Below, piece by piece: positions 1 to 15,082 of a stretch of 64,000 nt of DNA; the stretch's first letter is position 1, and every line of letters begins with the position of its first letter. The stretch is from Lates calcarifer (lineage: Eukaryota > Chordata > Actinopteri > Centropomidae). The translations under genes and the position numbers were made by a program. The notes under the pieces were generated by a model. That model was not told the DNA's origin and did not search any database. It saw only the letters and a program-made list of their open reading frames with translations. Where the stretch lies: the NCBI RefSeq assembly GCF_001640805.2, contig NC_066835.1, positions 9,862,130 to 9,926,129 on the forward strand. The letters run 5' to 3'.

Positions 1-265
1 TTTTGATCGACATCTTGGTTCTGGAATATCAGCACAGCAGCAGCGGGCCTGCTCCTCTGAGCTGTCACAGACTTAGATTTTCAGAGTGCTGTGTGTTTTG
101 TCAAAATAAGATGACATTTTTTCAGCTTTGGCTTCGGCAGTGTACAGAAATTAATAACAAATAATGAATCATGAGACAAGTAGGAGTAAGACTGGGAGTG
201 AAAGTGTGTGTCTGTGTCTGTGTTTTATTTTATCCAAGAAGCGAAAGAGGAAAAAAATGGAATGA

Positions 266-289
266 TTTTTTTTTTTTTTTTTTTTTTTT
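266..289 (+). repeat. poly(T) tract, 24 bases
   Basis: An uninterrupted run of T, equal to poly(A) on the minus strand. It could be the tail of an old retroposed element on the minus strand, but no flanking element was recognised. Confidence 0.9.
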
Positions 290-1069
290 GCAGATTTTCT
301 GCATCAGACGTGCAGCCCTGAAAGAAAACTGCCACGTAATTTTTTGTCAATCAGCAACAGTTGGTCAGAAACCTTACAATACCATAATACCATAGTTTTA
401 CATTTGTGAGGCACACGACAGACACATATAGTATAAACACATAAACTTCATATAGACTGTGCTTACGAGAATTTACTATCTCAAAAAGTCAGTGATCTGA
501 AACTGGAAGGTTTGGCTTCTCTAATTTGAAACTTGACCATGTCGTTCAAGGATACTTTCCGATACAAGATTAACACAACAGCTAATGATAACACCAACCA
601 ATTTGCAGTTTCCCTTCTGTAGACAGACCATCTTTGATTGTCCCTCTCACTAAAGGAAATATAGTGTATCATCTTTCATAAAACCAGTCAATTTTATTAT
701 TTTTTTGGTTAACTCTAACCTTTGCTACACCACAGTGACAGTTTCTAACGTAAAACCTTTGCCTGTCCCACCACTGATTGGCTGTCTGACTAAAAATAAC
801 TTTTGCGTATTATAAACCACATCATGACAGCTCCAGTTTAGTACAGTTATTTGAATAATTATCTTGTCTTCCTTTCTGAAGGCCATTATGAAAAGAGGAA
901 CTCAGTTTTGTTTTACTGTATAATACGCATGGTTTAAGTACAGTCACTAAACACAGATGTGAAGTTCTCATTTGATTGACAAGGTCTCTGAATACAAGTT
1001 CAGAATTCAAGTTATGTGCTACAGAGACAGTGATGGTGACAATGTGCTCACATATTCACTTTTTAATGT

Positions 1070-1195
1070 ATTGTAGAGCTGTAACTAATGATTATTTTCA
1101 TTTTACTTATCTTGTTATGTCCAACCAAGAGTCTAAAAAATATTTAATTTTCTATCAAATAAGACAAAGAAAAGCATGAAATCTTTATGATGGAG
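1070..1195 (+). repeat. Decayed AT-rich interspersed repeat, copy 1
   Basis: Begins GAGCTGTAACTAATGATTATTTTCATTTTA and continues through a TTGT(T)ATGTCCAACCAA-like block and AGACAAAGAAAAGCA. The same order of blocks occurs near 37370, 61270 and, inverted, near 39290. It resembles a high-copy short non-autonomous repeat of spiny-rayed fishes; I cannot name the family from sequence alone. Confidence 0.5.
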
Positions 1196-1699
1196 AAGGT
1201 GGTACACAGTGATGCTTGGTGGTCTTGCTTGATAAATGAGTCAAATGATAAATTGAAAAATGATTCATTTTCTGTCAGTGGACTTTCTGCCGAGTCATTT
1301 CAGCTAAAATTTATTTTACAATCCTCTCCATAGTTTCCAGAACAACAAAACTTGGCAGTAAATAACAGATTATTGGACTGTAACAGCCATAAAATGATGA
1401 TGATCTCTAGTGGAACAAAGACAAAACGTTCTGACATATAATTCACAGAGTAAAAACACCCAGAGGAATCATGAATGTTGAAAAAAAAAAAAACAACCAC
1501 AGTAACCTACAAGAGTGCTTTCAGCTACTCTAAGCAACTACCTGTAGTGTTCTGTTGTGTGCGCTCTGCTTTCATAATGTGCTGCGTGTGTTTCAGCAAC
1601 ATTTTTGCTGGCCCTCTTCCTCATTTCAGTACAGGAAGTGAGTTTGCAGTCAGAAGCAGAGCTGGCGCCGCATTCTGTGACGGGTCATTCCTGTAAACT

Positions 1700-1819
1700 G
1701 TTGTGAACATGGTACATCTCTAATGTCAGACTCCGCCACTGCCACCATGCCCTGTTTGGGCGATCATCTCTCGAACCACACTTGATGCCATCACTGCAGG
1801 CGAACTACAGATCCTACAG
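1700..1819 (+). other. Possible 5' non-coding first exon of sla
   Basis: A segment ending in ACAG followed by the donor GTGGGT at 1820 lies about 510 bp before the acceptor of the sla start-codon exon (AG at 2330-2331). It could be an untranslated leader exon. Its left border is a guess. It contains a strong-context ATG (GCCACCATGC) opening a 12-codon upstream reading frame at 1747-1785. No TATA box was identified. Transcript data would decide. Confidence 0.3.
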
Positions 1820-2331
1820 GTGGGTGTACTGTACTTCACATCTACTGCTTCTGCTTTGGCTCGGTCAAAGCTGCTGTACAGTGGGAACTGTTATTTCTCC
1901 ATTCTGGTCAACTGAACCTTGTGTGATGTAACTTAATAACAGATGTCACATACACAGAATCTGTTGACATACATGCACACAAATATGTATTTTTCATTAA
2001 TCATAATGTCAATTTTGTGAAATTATTTGTGCTTTGGAGCAGGATTTTGCAATATATGAATTCAATATTGTTAATCACTGTTAGGCTTGAGCACACAGAG
2101 CTAGATGCTGTAATGGAAAATTGAGTCCGATAGCATCTAGACTCAGCTTCCCCATTTTGCAGTGAGTCTGTGAGTTGAGATAGTTCAATGGTCAGCTTAT
2201 AGGAAGTTACAAACTGTGTGGTGCAGCGGCAGAGAGAAGTTAGTGAAAAAATCCAGAATGGCACATGAGTGGCATATTTAAGGACTTGAAAAGTACATTT
2301 ACATCTCTTTCTCTTTCTATCCTCACTTCAG

Positions 2332-2355
2332 GCCGGAGCCTGGTCCATCTGGAGG
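2332..2355 (+). other. sla: sla 5' UTR in the start-codon exon
   Basis: A pyrimidine-rich tract (2305-2330) ends in the acceptor CACTTCAG, followed by 24 bases of leader before the start codon. This implies at least one upstream non-coding exon. Confidence 0.6.
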
Positions 2356-5668
<3,313 letters not shown>

Positions 5669-6097
5669 AGACAGCACTGGGGATTTAAAATACTGGAATA
5701 CCTTCAAGTGGAGGACATCCACCACATTTCTAATGTCAGCAGAGGACTGTGCTGAACTGACACTGATCTGAAGCATCCCAAGCATCGAAGTGTGTTGTAG
5801 TCTCTAATGTGAGCACTTTGAAGTACCTTAACAATAACACAAATTGCATGACCACTTACACGTTGACTCTGCTGATAAGAAAGAACCGTATGACCGTATG
5901 TTGAACTGGATGATGGTGCAATTGAACTGTGGAGTGTATTCTGCACACGAGCCGGAAAAACAAACAGCCTGCCATTATGATAGTAAAAATAAGACTTGAA
6001 TGCTATGGGTATTGTTTGGCAATATTAACGTGTATATGAGTATTAGTGGCTTTCAAACTACTCTTGCTTTGTTAATAAATGTTGAATGATCATATTG
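5669..6097 (+). other. sla: sla 3' UTR with poly(A) signal
   Basis: After the TAG stop at 5666-5668 an AT-rich untranslated stretch runs to a canonical AATAAA at 6074-6079, followed by TG-rich sequence (TGTTGAATGATCATATTGTG). Cleavage is expected near 6090-6100. The 3' UTR would then be about 430 nt, short for a vertebrate adaptor gene. Confidence 0.7.
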
Positions 6098-7695
6098 TGA
6101 GCAGCGTTACAGAGCAGCATTAGCAATAACTTGGAGGCATGTTTATGTCCACTAATAACTGTCCACCAGTCTTCGGCCTCCTTTTAGTTCTGTTTTGGTT
6201 TCCACCAACTCCAGAGGGAAATATGTGGATCTTTAGCAGCTAAAAGTTCCACTATATTTATCAGTCAGTTGCTAACTTTGTCTGTTTGCTGTTTAGTGCC
6301 GGGCAGGTAGTACACCGTGGGTTTATCAGAGCTTTTTTGTGAAAAGCAGCTGCCTGACATCAAAGTTGCAGGTGAGAAAACCAGAACTGTTACTTAAAAT
6401 ACCATAGAAAGCTGCCTACAGAAACGATGATAATTCTCTGTGGGTTTGACTTCTTTCACATACACGTAAACATTTGATCCATTGTTTATATAAAAAAATA
6501 TAGATTAGAGCAGCTTTAATTTGCAAGATTATATAAGATAATTGGCACTGGACAAGCAGGTATTTATTATTGTACAACTGTATTGTACGACTCTGAACAA
6601 TGTTTTTAGTTCACTAATATACACCTTAGCATGACATGTCATTTTAAGCATTTGGGAAAAATTTATGTTTTTATGAACATATTCCAGGGTTAATAGCTCC
6701 AGTGACAACAATGGCCAAATGTTCTGAGAAGTCCTGAAACTTCCTAAATTCAAATTTCCTCACAAACATCTGGCGAAATTACTGATATGTATTGAACTTC
6801 CTCTGTTGAGCCGTGGATGTTATTGCCCGTGCAACGGTCTCACTAATTCTGCGTGGTGACCATATGACAGGCTGACTGACAAATTGCAATTTAATATGAT
6901 GAAAAAACAACAGCAAATGTTTATAAAAGACACGCAAACACAAGATATTTAGACTACAGTGGAATTATTTGTGCCAGAAAAAGAAAAAAACAAACTCCCC
7001 TCTAATATTAGTATTTGTGATTGACCAACTTCCTCTACCATATTTAACAACTTGACCTACACAGTTTTAACCACTCAAACCAAAAAACAGAAGAACTAAG
7101 AACTAAAGTAAGCAGAAGCACAGCCAAGTTAGTCAGTTGTTAAGTGAGGTAAGGTCAGTACAGTACAGGAGAGTTCTAGTTTAAAGCACAGGTTTCAGGC
7201 CATGCACACATGACTGCAAAATCATTGATTGACTGAATGATCACTAGGGTAGGAAATAAGAAAAGTAAAATTTTGCTACACGAATTGCATGCTTATTTTT
7301 CTCTAATATTTGCTATATGTGTGAAATAGTGGACAGTTCTAATTGCACTGGTTACAGGATCCTTGTGCCATTTTCATCATCATCGTGCAGTAAACATCAG
7401 TTGATGTGAAACTGCAACGCTGCTGTTAACTTCCCTGGGAACATTGACAGAAACCTTATGCTGTCTAAGACCGGTTTCAGGAAGTCTAAATAAGGTGTAC
7501 ATCCCCAAACCAAAGTACTGCAAAGCTGGCAGCCAAGCCAATCTTATTTTTCATTAAATTTACGAGCCAACTGTGTGTGACCAGTCAAGACCAGCTCAGC
7601 ACTTTGGTCTCAGCTACAGAGAAGGATCAAATAGTTGTGTTGCCTGGTTTTAAAGTCTTATAAAATAACTGCAAGTAAACGTTTGGGAAGTGGAG

Positions 7696-7699
<4 letters not shown>

Positions 7700-7733
<34 letters not shown>
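7700..7733. repeat. (GT)n microsatellite, 34 bp
   Basis: Seventeen uninterrupted GT units. Likely length-polymorphic. Confidence 0.97.
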
Positions 7734-7737
<4 letters not shown>

Positions 7738-10087
7738 TGAGTGGAATAATCAGTGATACAAACACACACATCTGGTGGCCTACTGCTGCACCATGCAGAG
7801 ACTGCCGTCCAGTCAGCATTACTCACTCCTCACATCAGACTGCCTCCTCCAGACCACGTGGAACCAGTATGGAAAAGACTGGAGATGGAACCAGTGGAGG
7901 AACGTGCTCTGAGTGAACGTGCGTTGATTAATGACTACATGATTCACTGACAGTTTTAGTCAGATGTGCGCATTACAGCTAGCAAGAGGTGAAGGTCAAG
8001 ATGTTCATGTGTGAATCAGAGTGAAGGCAAAGTTCTGGAAAAAACAGTTCATCAAAGGCCACTGATATATTCAAAGTAAACTTAACTTTCCCTCTGGCCT
8101 ATCTGTTCATCCATATTCACTGCAGTGAACATTCAACAAAAAACAACTGTTCCCTGAGATCATGTGAGAATTTACTGTAACCACCAATGCAGATAAGAAA
8201 GACAATATCCCATCACCCCGCCAATCATCACACATCTGTGCGTGTACATGGTGGAAACAAAGGCTCTCAGTGAGGTGAAGAGCGGAAGAGGTACAGCTCA
8301 AACTTAACAAAACCAGACACCCGCACAGAGCATGTTGTCTTATGAGAAAACCCCCCTGGTTCAGGATGACTTTATATCGAGACAAAGGGGATTCTGAGTC
8401 GAGTCCCTTGTTCTCCATCTGAATGTTGTTTGATGTTACCGAGGATGCAAGCACCAAGGAAAACACTTGAACAGTGCTCCCTGGGCTTTTTCAGTTTTTT
8501 CCCCTGAACAAAAACAAGAAGAGGAAGGAGAGTTGAGGCCCGTCCATGTCTCTGTCTCTGGGAGTGGGGATCAAGGTTCGTAGAGAAAATGGGGGGATAA
8601 GTGAAGGAAATGAAGGGATGGAGGGAGATTCCTCTTCCTACAGCCTGTTTTCTGTTAATCAGGTTCTTCTAATCTCGCCACATCCTCCCCTCTAGCCCGA
8701 GGCCCAGCTGTCCAAACCTCTGACTTCACCACTTCAGGCCTGGACGTTCGCTGGTTAGCTGCAAAGAAAATCCAGATAAATGTTTGCTTTGCTCAATCAA
8801 AAACGCACTCCATACTTTAATTAAAGCTGCTGCTTCCCCTTTACGTATCATTGCTTTTATTACATGGAACAGTGGCTCATTCTTGAAGTCGACACTTCTC
8901 AGAGATCATCTTGAAGAGCAACTTTTTAAAGGGGTTTTCAGACCTGGTCTAATATTAAATATGAGTTCATATTAGTTTTTCTCCCTTAGAAAACACATAT
9001 AGTTTTATTGTTTAGTTCCTGTTAAAGACACCCCACACTATGAGCTGTGGATAGTTTCAGCTTATTTTGGTGCTAAAACTGACATGTCATTCTAAGTCTA
9101 ACTCTGACCACTTCCTCTAGATGTAGAGAAGAAATGAGTCTCTGTCTCAATCTAGCCCCAGAATGGACACAAACACGGCAGCTGCAGCCTGAAAGATAAT
9201 AATGACAGCCTACTTGTGCCAAAATTACAGTGATGGTAAAATTACCCAAAGAAAAACAACAACTTCACTTTCGCAAAGTGAGGCTGCTTTGGACAATTTT
9301 CGCCACACCTGTGAAATAACCTCTCCCAAAGAACATTGTCATCACCAGTGAGCGTTTCGCTTCAGAAACAGCACATGAGAACATGTCCCCTAATGTCAAA
9401 GCAAGGGCCTCAGCCAACACACACAACCATGTCCAAGGCTATCCAGCAAGCCAGGGGAAAACAAACAAAAACCCGAACAAAAAAGCTCCAAAGGTCCACA
9501 TCTTTGCCAGGGAACGGGCTGCTCTTATGCGGCCTGCTAGGGAATCTATTTCTGCTCCCATTGCTTAAACACTTTTCTCATAAATACTACTGAATGAGGA
9601 AGTGACGTTCATCGTGCTCATAAAGTTTCTTTTTTCATGTTCCGTATCAAATAAAAGGGAAAAATATGAAAAATACTTTGTGTGCTTTCATTGAAATGTT
9701 ACTTGTGAGTGAACACATTAGTGCAATGACCTTTGTAAGTTTTGCATAAGGAAACTTTTACTTTGCTTGTAACTGCTGCTTTATTAGCTGGACTTGAGTG
9801 TTCCTGTTTAAAGCTAATAGTTAGGTGTGCTTGGCGTTTTCTACCTAACACCATAACAATACAGGAACATTTCCACACCTTAATGAAATGCCAAGAAGTT
9901 GGGAAAAACCTGAAAGAATAGAGAAGAAAAGAAAACAACATTTGGATCTGGAAAGCTTCAGTCAGGCAGAGGCATAAATGAGTTTTTCTGGGAAGCACTT
10001 GAAGGATAGATATTTGGATGAAAAGGAACAACCTGGCTCTGCTGTCATTCAAGTGCCAGCTGAGTTAGAGCCCAGAGCATCATGCTA

Positions 10088-10111
10088 CTGCTGCTGCTGC
10101 TGCTGCTGCTG
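10088..10111. repeat. (CTG)8 trinucleotide repeat
   Basis: Eight perfect CTG units (CAG on the other strand). In the + frame it reads as a cysteine run, which is implausible as protein, so it is best treated as non-coding. Confidence 0.95.
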
Positions 10112-11452
10112 CGCTACAAGCAAACACAAGAGGTGGAGAGTTCCTCTTGGAGAAAAGTTCCTCATTTTCCATGAGGAGAAGTCTAAGCAGCTGTTTGCCA
10201 CGTGGCTCCTTACAAATAATTAACGCAGAGCACTGTAGTGTCTGATTAGAAATTCAGCTGTTGGTAAACCTAAATAAGCCCAGTTGGTGTCTTTATATAC
10301 ATGCATATATCCCTTTCAGCATCTCATAAAAACAGTCTTGTTAAATTTTACTGCTTTGGCAAGAGAAAGCATGTGGTAAGAATCCAAAAGCTGAGACCTC
10401 TTAATACCTGTAAATTATTCCTTGACTGTGTGTGAGGATTTTGTGTATTACCTGGCAGCACGCATGTTCTTTCCATTGCCCTCAGCTCCCGTTGAACCCC
10501 GTTTGTCTCTGGAGGATGACAGTCAGGATGACAGGCGTGAACAAATTAGCGTCAGGAATGAGTCTGAAGCACTTCGTTGTCAGCGAAATGAAGGAGTAAA
10601 GGAGGGAAATAAAGACGGATGGGCTCCAGGTCAAAAAGTCGACATAAAATTGATGTGTCACAGAGACAGAAACTAATATGTGATTAATGACACCAGTGAG
10701 TCAATTACTGGAACACTCATTTTTCAGACTAGCCTGTGATCTCTCAGGCTGGACATTCAAATGATTCACAACACATTTGCTTGTATCCTACTCTGCCCTT
10801 ACAAAGTACGCAAGGAAGTAAGATGAAAATATGATGAAACAAACAAACCAGTTTAGACCATTTTGTTTTGTTCACCATTTTGTTTTTGTTTTTTGCACTT
10901 TCGAGGTCAAAGCAGAATGATGATGTCACTGGTGGGGCAAAAACCTAGCATCGCTCTAAAACTAATTTTTAGGAAAAACTTGTTTGACCTCTGTGCAGTT
11001 TTGTGCTATAATGTTTCCACACACAACAGTACACAACAGTGATGAATGAGAGGAGAGACGTCCCTGCAACTGCTGCCAGGGACATTTAATCCTGTTCTCT
11101 CTCACACACACACACTCACATCTAAAATACTGATATCTTTTTTATCCTTTATCTGAAGCAGATGTTGATGTAACTGATTCTGGTCATGCTCTATGTCAGT
11201 CACTGTGTTGCTCATGCAAACGAATGAGTTGTTAAAGGAATAATCGTTTGTGCATTTTGGTAAATGCACAAATGATTCTCCATGTGTCTTTCCCAAAATG
11301 TGGAACTATTCCTTTAAGTCACAGTCGCATCTCCACTTGCACATGATTTTTTTTTTGTTGTTGTTATTGCTAAAAACCCAACAACAGAACAAAGGAGCAA
11401 AAAGATCAAGGGAAAAAAATAACAGGGCCTAGCTGTTAATGACATCTGTATT

Positions 11453-11466
11453 GTTGCCATGGTAAC
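11453..11466. promoter_or_regulatory. Perfect RFX X-box motif
   Basis: GTTGCCATGGTAAC fits the consensus GTNRCC-(0-3 nt)-RGYAAC exactly on both strands, with a 2-nt spacer. It is flanked by TT and AA, giving an 18-bp near-palindrome. It lies about 3.6 kb before the abitram start codon. RFX factors bind such sites at ciliary and neuronal genes; binding here is untested. Confidence 0.4.
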
Positions 11467-12689
11467 AATAAACCCACTGGAAATCCAAACAAAGTAAAAT
11501 GTTGTGATTTCTTCCTCAATATTCAGTCTGATCTTTTCAGTTGGAATTTAATTAGTTGTATCCTGTTCAATTTACTGTCACCACTGTAAAGAGAGGGAGC
11601 CTTGATGCTTGATGTGAAACAGTTCTCTGATGAAATATGTTTTGACTAAAGGGACTGATCATAAAGTTGACATAGACAAATAAACACACACATATTTTTA
11701 GTGCCTGAAGCCATCACAGCCTTTGGAGAGAGGCCAGAAATAACAGATAAGTTCTGACATGATTGACCGCACTTTTGACTGCTGATTACCACAGAGAAAG
11801 CTATTAATAACTTGATATGGGACCAGCTTATCAGAGTGATATGGCTCCTCCTCAGACATGACATTTTGTAAAAGCTCACTGAATCCTCCTGAGGACCAGA
11901 TTCAAATCAACAGCTGAGAGTTCTCTCTGTGCTGTTGCATGTTAGCCCGTTCAGTGACAGCAGAGTGACGGCTTCATGCCGTCTAAACCTTTTAAGGGGA
12001 AAAGCAGTTTACAAGTACGTTAAGTGTCCCTCTTGTTGTTGATCAGTCCTTTCATTACAGCATCAAATGTGCTCTTGCTAAAATTCTCTGACACACAAGC
12101 AGCCCTTTAAAAAATACAAGCGTCACCCTGAAATTACACTTTCCTTTCACTGACACTCACTGTACATACCAGTGAATCAAGGATTTAAATGTGCATTTTG
12201 GCAGCATATGGCTCTGTTTAATGATATATGCAGGTGTGTGTCTCTGTGCTTTCCAGGAAAAAGACGGGTCTAACTGCAGCAGACCTCTCTCTATTTTCCT
12301 AGATATTTATGAAATGATGAGATACTGAAGGCGAGCTTGTGTTGCACGCAACTCTCCTTCTAAACACTGACTTGCTGAAAGTGTTATGGATAGCCTGTCT
12401 GCATGAACCACTTAGACAAAAGAAATCTTCTTTCTTGCAATAATTCTCTCCATCTGCATTATAACAGCAAAATATCTCATCTGTCTCTCTTGTTGACAAA
12501 CTCAGATAACTGTGCCACGATTCAGGAAATCCTTGATTTTCTGGTCCGCAAATTTACTTAGGTGAGTCCAATCCTAATAAGAAGATGAAAGCCACAGGTT
12601 TTATGTGAGCCACGCAGGCACCCCCCATCTCCCCCCTCCCTCTCTTGGTCAGAGCTTGTCTCTTCCCTTATCAGGCTCTCTTCTGGCAG

Positions 12690-12818
12690 GGAGGACCATC
12701 TACAGAAGAAAGCTGGACATCCTCCATGTGGACCGAGAGACTGCTGAAGTTAAACTGCCAAACAGCGGGCCAGAGAAGACGAGCAACTCACTGCAGCAGT
12801 AGCTGACGTGGAGCTACG
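12690..12818 (+). other. Possible 5' exon of an unidentified transcript
   Basis: Bounded by the acceptor-like CTCTCTTCTGGCAG and the donor GTACGC. It is richer in GC and CpG than its flanks, and a CA microsatellite follows at 12837. It may be a leader exon pairing with 13474-13558. A short frame starting at an ATG near 12726 ends inside the segment. No protein family is recognised, and the inference rests on splice-like borders only. Confidence 0.2.
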
Positions 12819-12831
12819 GTACGCGTGCATC

Positions 12832-12836
<5 letters not shown>

Positions 12837-12864
<28 letters not shown>
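12837..12864. repeat. (CA)n microsatellite, 28 bp
   Basis: Fourteen CA units immediately after the candidate donor at 12819. Confidence 0.95.
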
Positions 12865-12865
<1 letters not shown>

Positions 12866-13473
12866 CTGCCTGTGCAGCTGGAGACACTCGAGATGCCTGT
12901 CTGACAGCCAGCTAGTGAACCTCAAAGTCGGGTCTTGAAAAGTGGGAGACGGAGTGTGTTTCATTCCAACAATATGCAGTAGTTAAACAGTCAGGAATGT
13001 ACACAGACTGACAGATACATATAGGCAATGAACAGACTGATAAACACGTATGCAAACACACTCATACACACTCTTGCAAATACCAACATCCTGTGAGGAA
13101 ATCTGCTGGATAACAGGATGGGCTCTTTTCCCTCTGATGCAATTGTCATACATCTCATGATGCCATCTATTGTGACTGAGAATCTACTGTATGAGATTTA
13201 TTGCATATTCTGAAGATTTACAGTCTGTGACAAATCCTGCTGCATGGATTCAGGACTTGAGCATCTATTTGTTGCTCTTATCGCAGCTGTTACAGATATA
13301 GTTTTCTGTGGTAAATAAAGGATCTCAAGCTGTTAAATCATATTATTGATGGCTTTGTTTGTTGGACATGAATGCATTTTAAGCCTGATGCAAGATTGCA
13401 TATCTATGGGATACTCCCCTTGTGTCCACTGTTTCCACAATGGTGTTGTGTTTCATCTCTGAATTAATTGCAG

Positions 13474-13558
13474 ACTTCGGCCTACCACAGACAGAGGAGT
13501 AATGGAAAATCTCATTACGATGGGTCTTGACAGCAAAACTTTCCAAGTCCTGGTAGTG
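13474..13558 (+). CDS. Possible first coding exon, product unknown
   Basis: Lies between TTAATTGCAG and the strong donor GTGAGT. An ATG at 13502 with G at -3 and G at +4 opens 19 codons, MENLITMGLDSKTFQVLVV, ending in phase 0. I do not recognise the peptide. No convincing downstream + strand exon was seen before abitram at 15083, so this may be a remnant, a lncRNA exon or a chance match. Confidence 0.2.
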
Positions 13559-14966
13559 GTGAGTAGATACATGGAAAAGTCATTGTGCCCATTGCACCCC
13601 AACTGTCAGCATAGTCTCTCTCGTTCTTGCGCGCTCTCTTTCTCTCAATTGTATGACTAAGATGAAGTCATCATTACTTAATCTGTCTCGTGCCGATGCC
13701 AATCCCCAAAAAATGTTCCCTCAGCATTGTCCACACTCTGCAAGTAGCACATTGTGCCAGATATGTTCGGTATGTGATTGGTCTGGGTCAGAGAGGGGCT
13801 ATTTGTCAGATCCAGGGAGGGGAACATTCCTTCATTCCAGCTTCCATTCTCTCTCAGACGTCTTCATTACATAATCCACTGGGACGCAGACTCACTATAC
13901 ATCTGTGTCTATCTGTCATCATGTGAAAATCATTAGAGCCAAGTGAAAATAAAAGACAAATCAAAGCATGGAAATTGAACAGATGATCACAGGCACAATG
14001 AGGTGACACAAGAATAGTACATTGCTTAACTGGTTTACACATAGTAATGTCAGCCTAATTAAATATGAAAATGTTAACCTGAAGATATTTCTTTAGTTTA
14101 GGGTTGGTTCAACTTTGATCTTATCTGAGGATTTCTATACTTTTAATTCACACTGACTGTACCTTTAGTTGTTAGCAGTAGCCTGACATCTAGTGGGCAA
14201 TGTGAAAAGCTGTTGTCACAAAGTGTCCTGAGTTATAGTTTAGCTTGTGCACTGACAGATAAACCTGCTGTAGGGCCCAAAACTACAAAATGCAAATAAT
14301 TAGTGAATAAATTGCTTTGACATTTGTGTTTGTGATATTTTATTGAAACACAAAATCATTTAGGAATGTTTTTTGACACAGGACCCCTCCACAAAACTGG
14401 TTGACCAGACAAAGTCTAATAATGCATCCTTAGTGTAAAACCACCTTTTGCATAACAGATTTGCACTTAATCAAATAAACACAAATTAAATACGATAAAT
14501 ATGGGGTTTTTGACATTCGGAGCCCATGCAGTTTTGAGCATGTTCTGTGTGAAATAAGTTTATGAAAACTATAGTGACAATGTGTACATCAGGAAACTTC
14601 ACCACTGTTTAAAATTTTGCAGATTACTGTTTACTGCCCAGAGAAGAGAGATGGTGCTGTGAAGAGTTTCGGACCCATTACTGATCATATAAGATGATGC
14701 TAGTGCTGTTATGAAGGACCTAGGGAGAGTACTAATAGCTGGGCTGGTTGTACCACTATCATCATCACTTCAGATCAACAGCCAGCTTCTTCTCACGAAA
14801 ATAACCATTTCAATTTTTTTAGTTCGTTCATGAACTTGAAAGGATTTACTTTAATGTACTGTGCTTTCGTAACGTGTCAAATTCCCCTTCTAAATCCCCA
14901 AAGAAGCGGTAAAAAAATAATAATCTCCGGAACCCTTTGCCTCTGAAGCTTTCGGATGCGTTTAAC

Positions 14967-15006
14967 TGACGGACAACTATAGTGTCACACAATTAACCGT
15001 CCGTCA
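14967..15006. promoter_or_regulatory. Inverted TGACGGAC pair upstream of abitram
   Basis: TGACGGAC at 14967-14974 is repeated as its exact reverse complement GTCCGTCA at 14999-15006, 77 bases before the abitram start codon. TGACG is the core of CRE/ATF half-sites. The pair sits where a core promoter is expected, but factor binding and the transcription start are inference. Confidence 0.3.
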
Positions 15007-15082
15007 AGAAAATTCGTGAACTAGAAAAGACATTATTGCAAACAAGTGCTTTTGTTACATGCCTGTGTTGTGAAAAGTTTTG

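Larger units (their letters stand above)
1..1699. other. Upstream flank of sla, no gene recognised
   Basis: No coding similarity was seen on either strand. The stretch contains a 24-base T run at 266-289 and a decayed AT-rich interspersed repeat near 1070-1195. Open frames here are short and without recognisable motifs. No thyroglobulin exon was seen on the minus strand, where one would be expected if sla were nested as in mammals. Confidence 0.5.
6098..14900. other. Intergenic spacer between sla and abitram
   Basis: About 8.8 kb without a confidently recognised gene. It holds a (GT)17 tract, a (CTG)8 tract, a CA tract, a perfect RFX-type X-box at 11453 and two splice-bounded segments near 12.7 and 13.5 kb that may be exons. 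Open frames such as 8107-8466 (-), 9699-10052 (-) and 10422-10676 (+) have low-complexity or biased composition and no domain I can identify. No ELP1 exon (the human head-to-head neighbour of ABITRAM) and no thyroglobulin exon was seen. Confidence 0.6.

Noticed and set aside
7635..7950. Frames spanning the GT microsatellite
   Set aside because: The Cys-Val run comes from the GT repeat, and the rest has no recognisable similarity.
6098..14900. Possible thyroglobulin or ELP1 exons next to sla or abitram
   Set aside because: Looked for because of mammalian gene order, but no matching peptide segments with splice borders were found.
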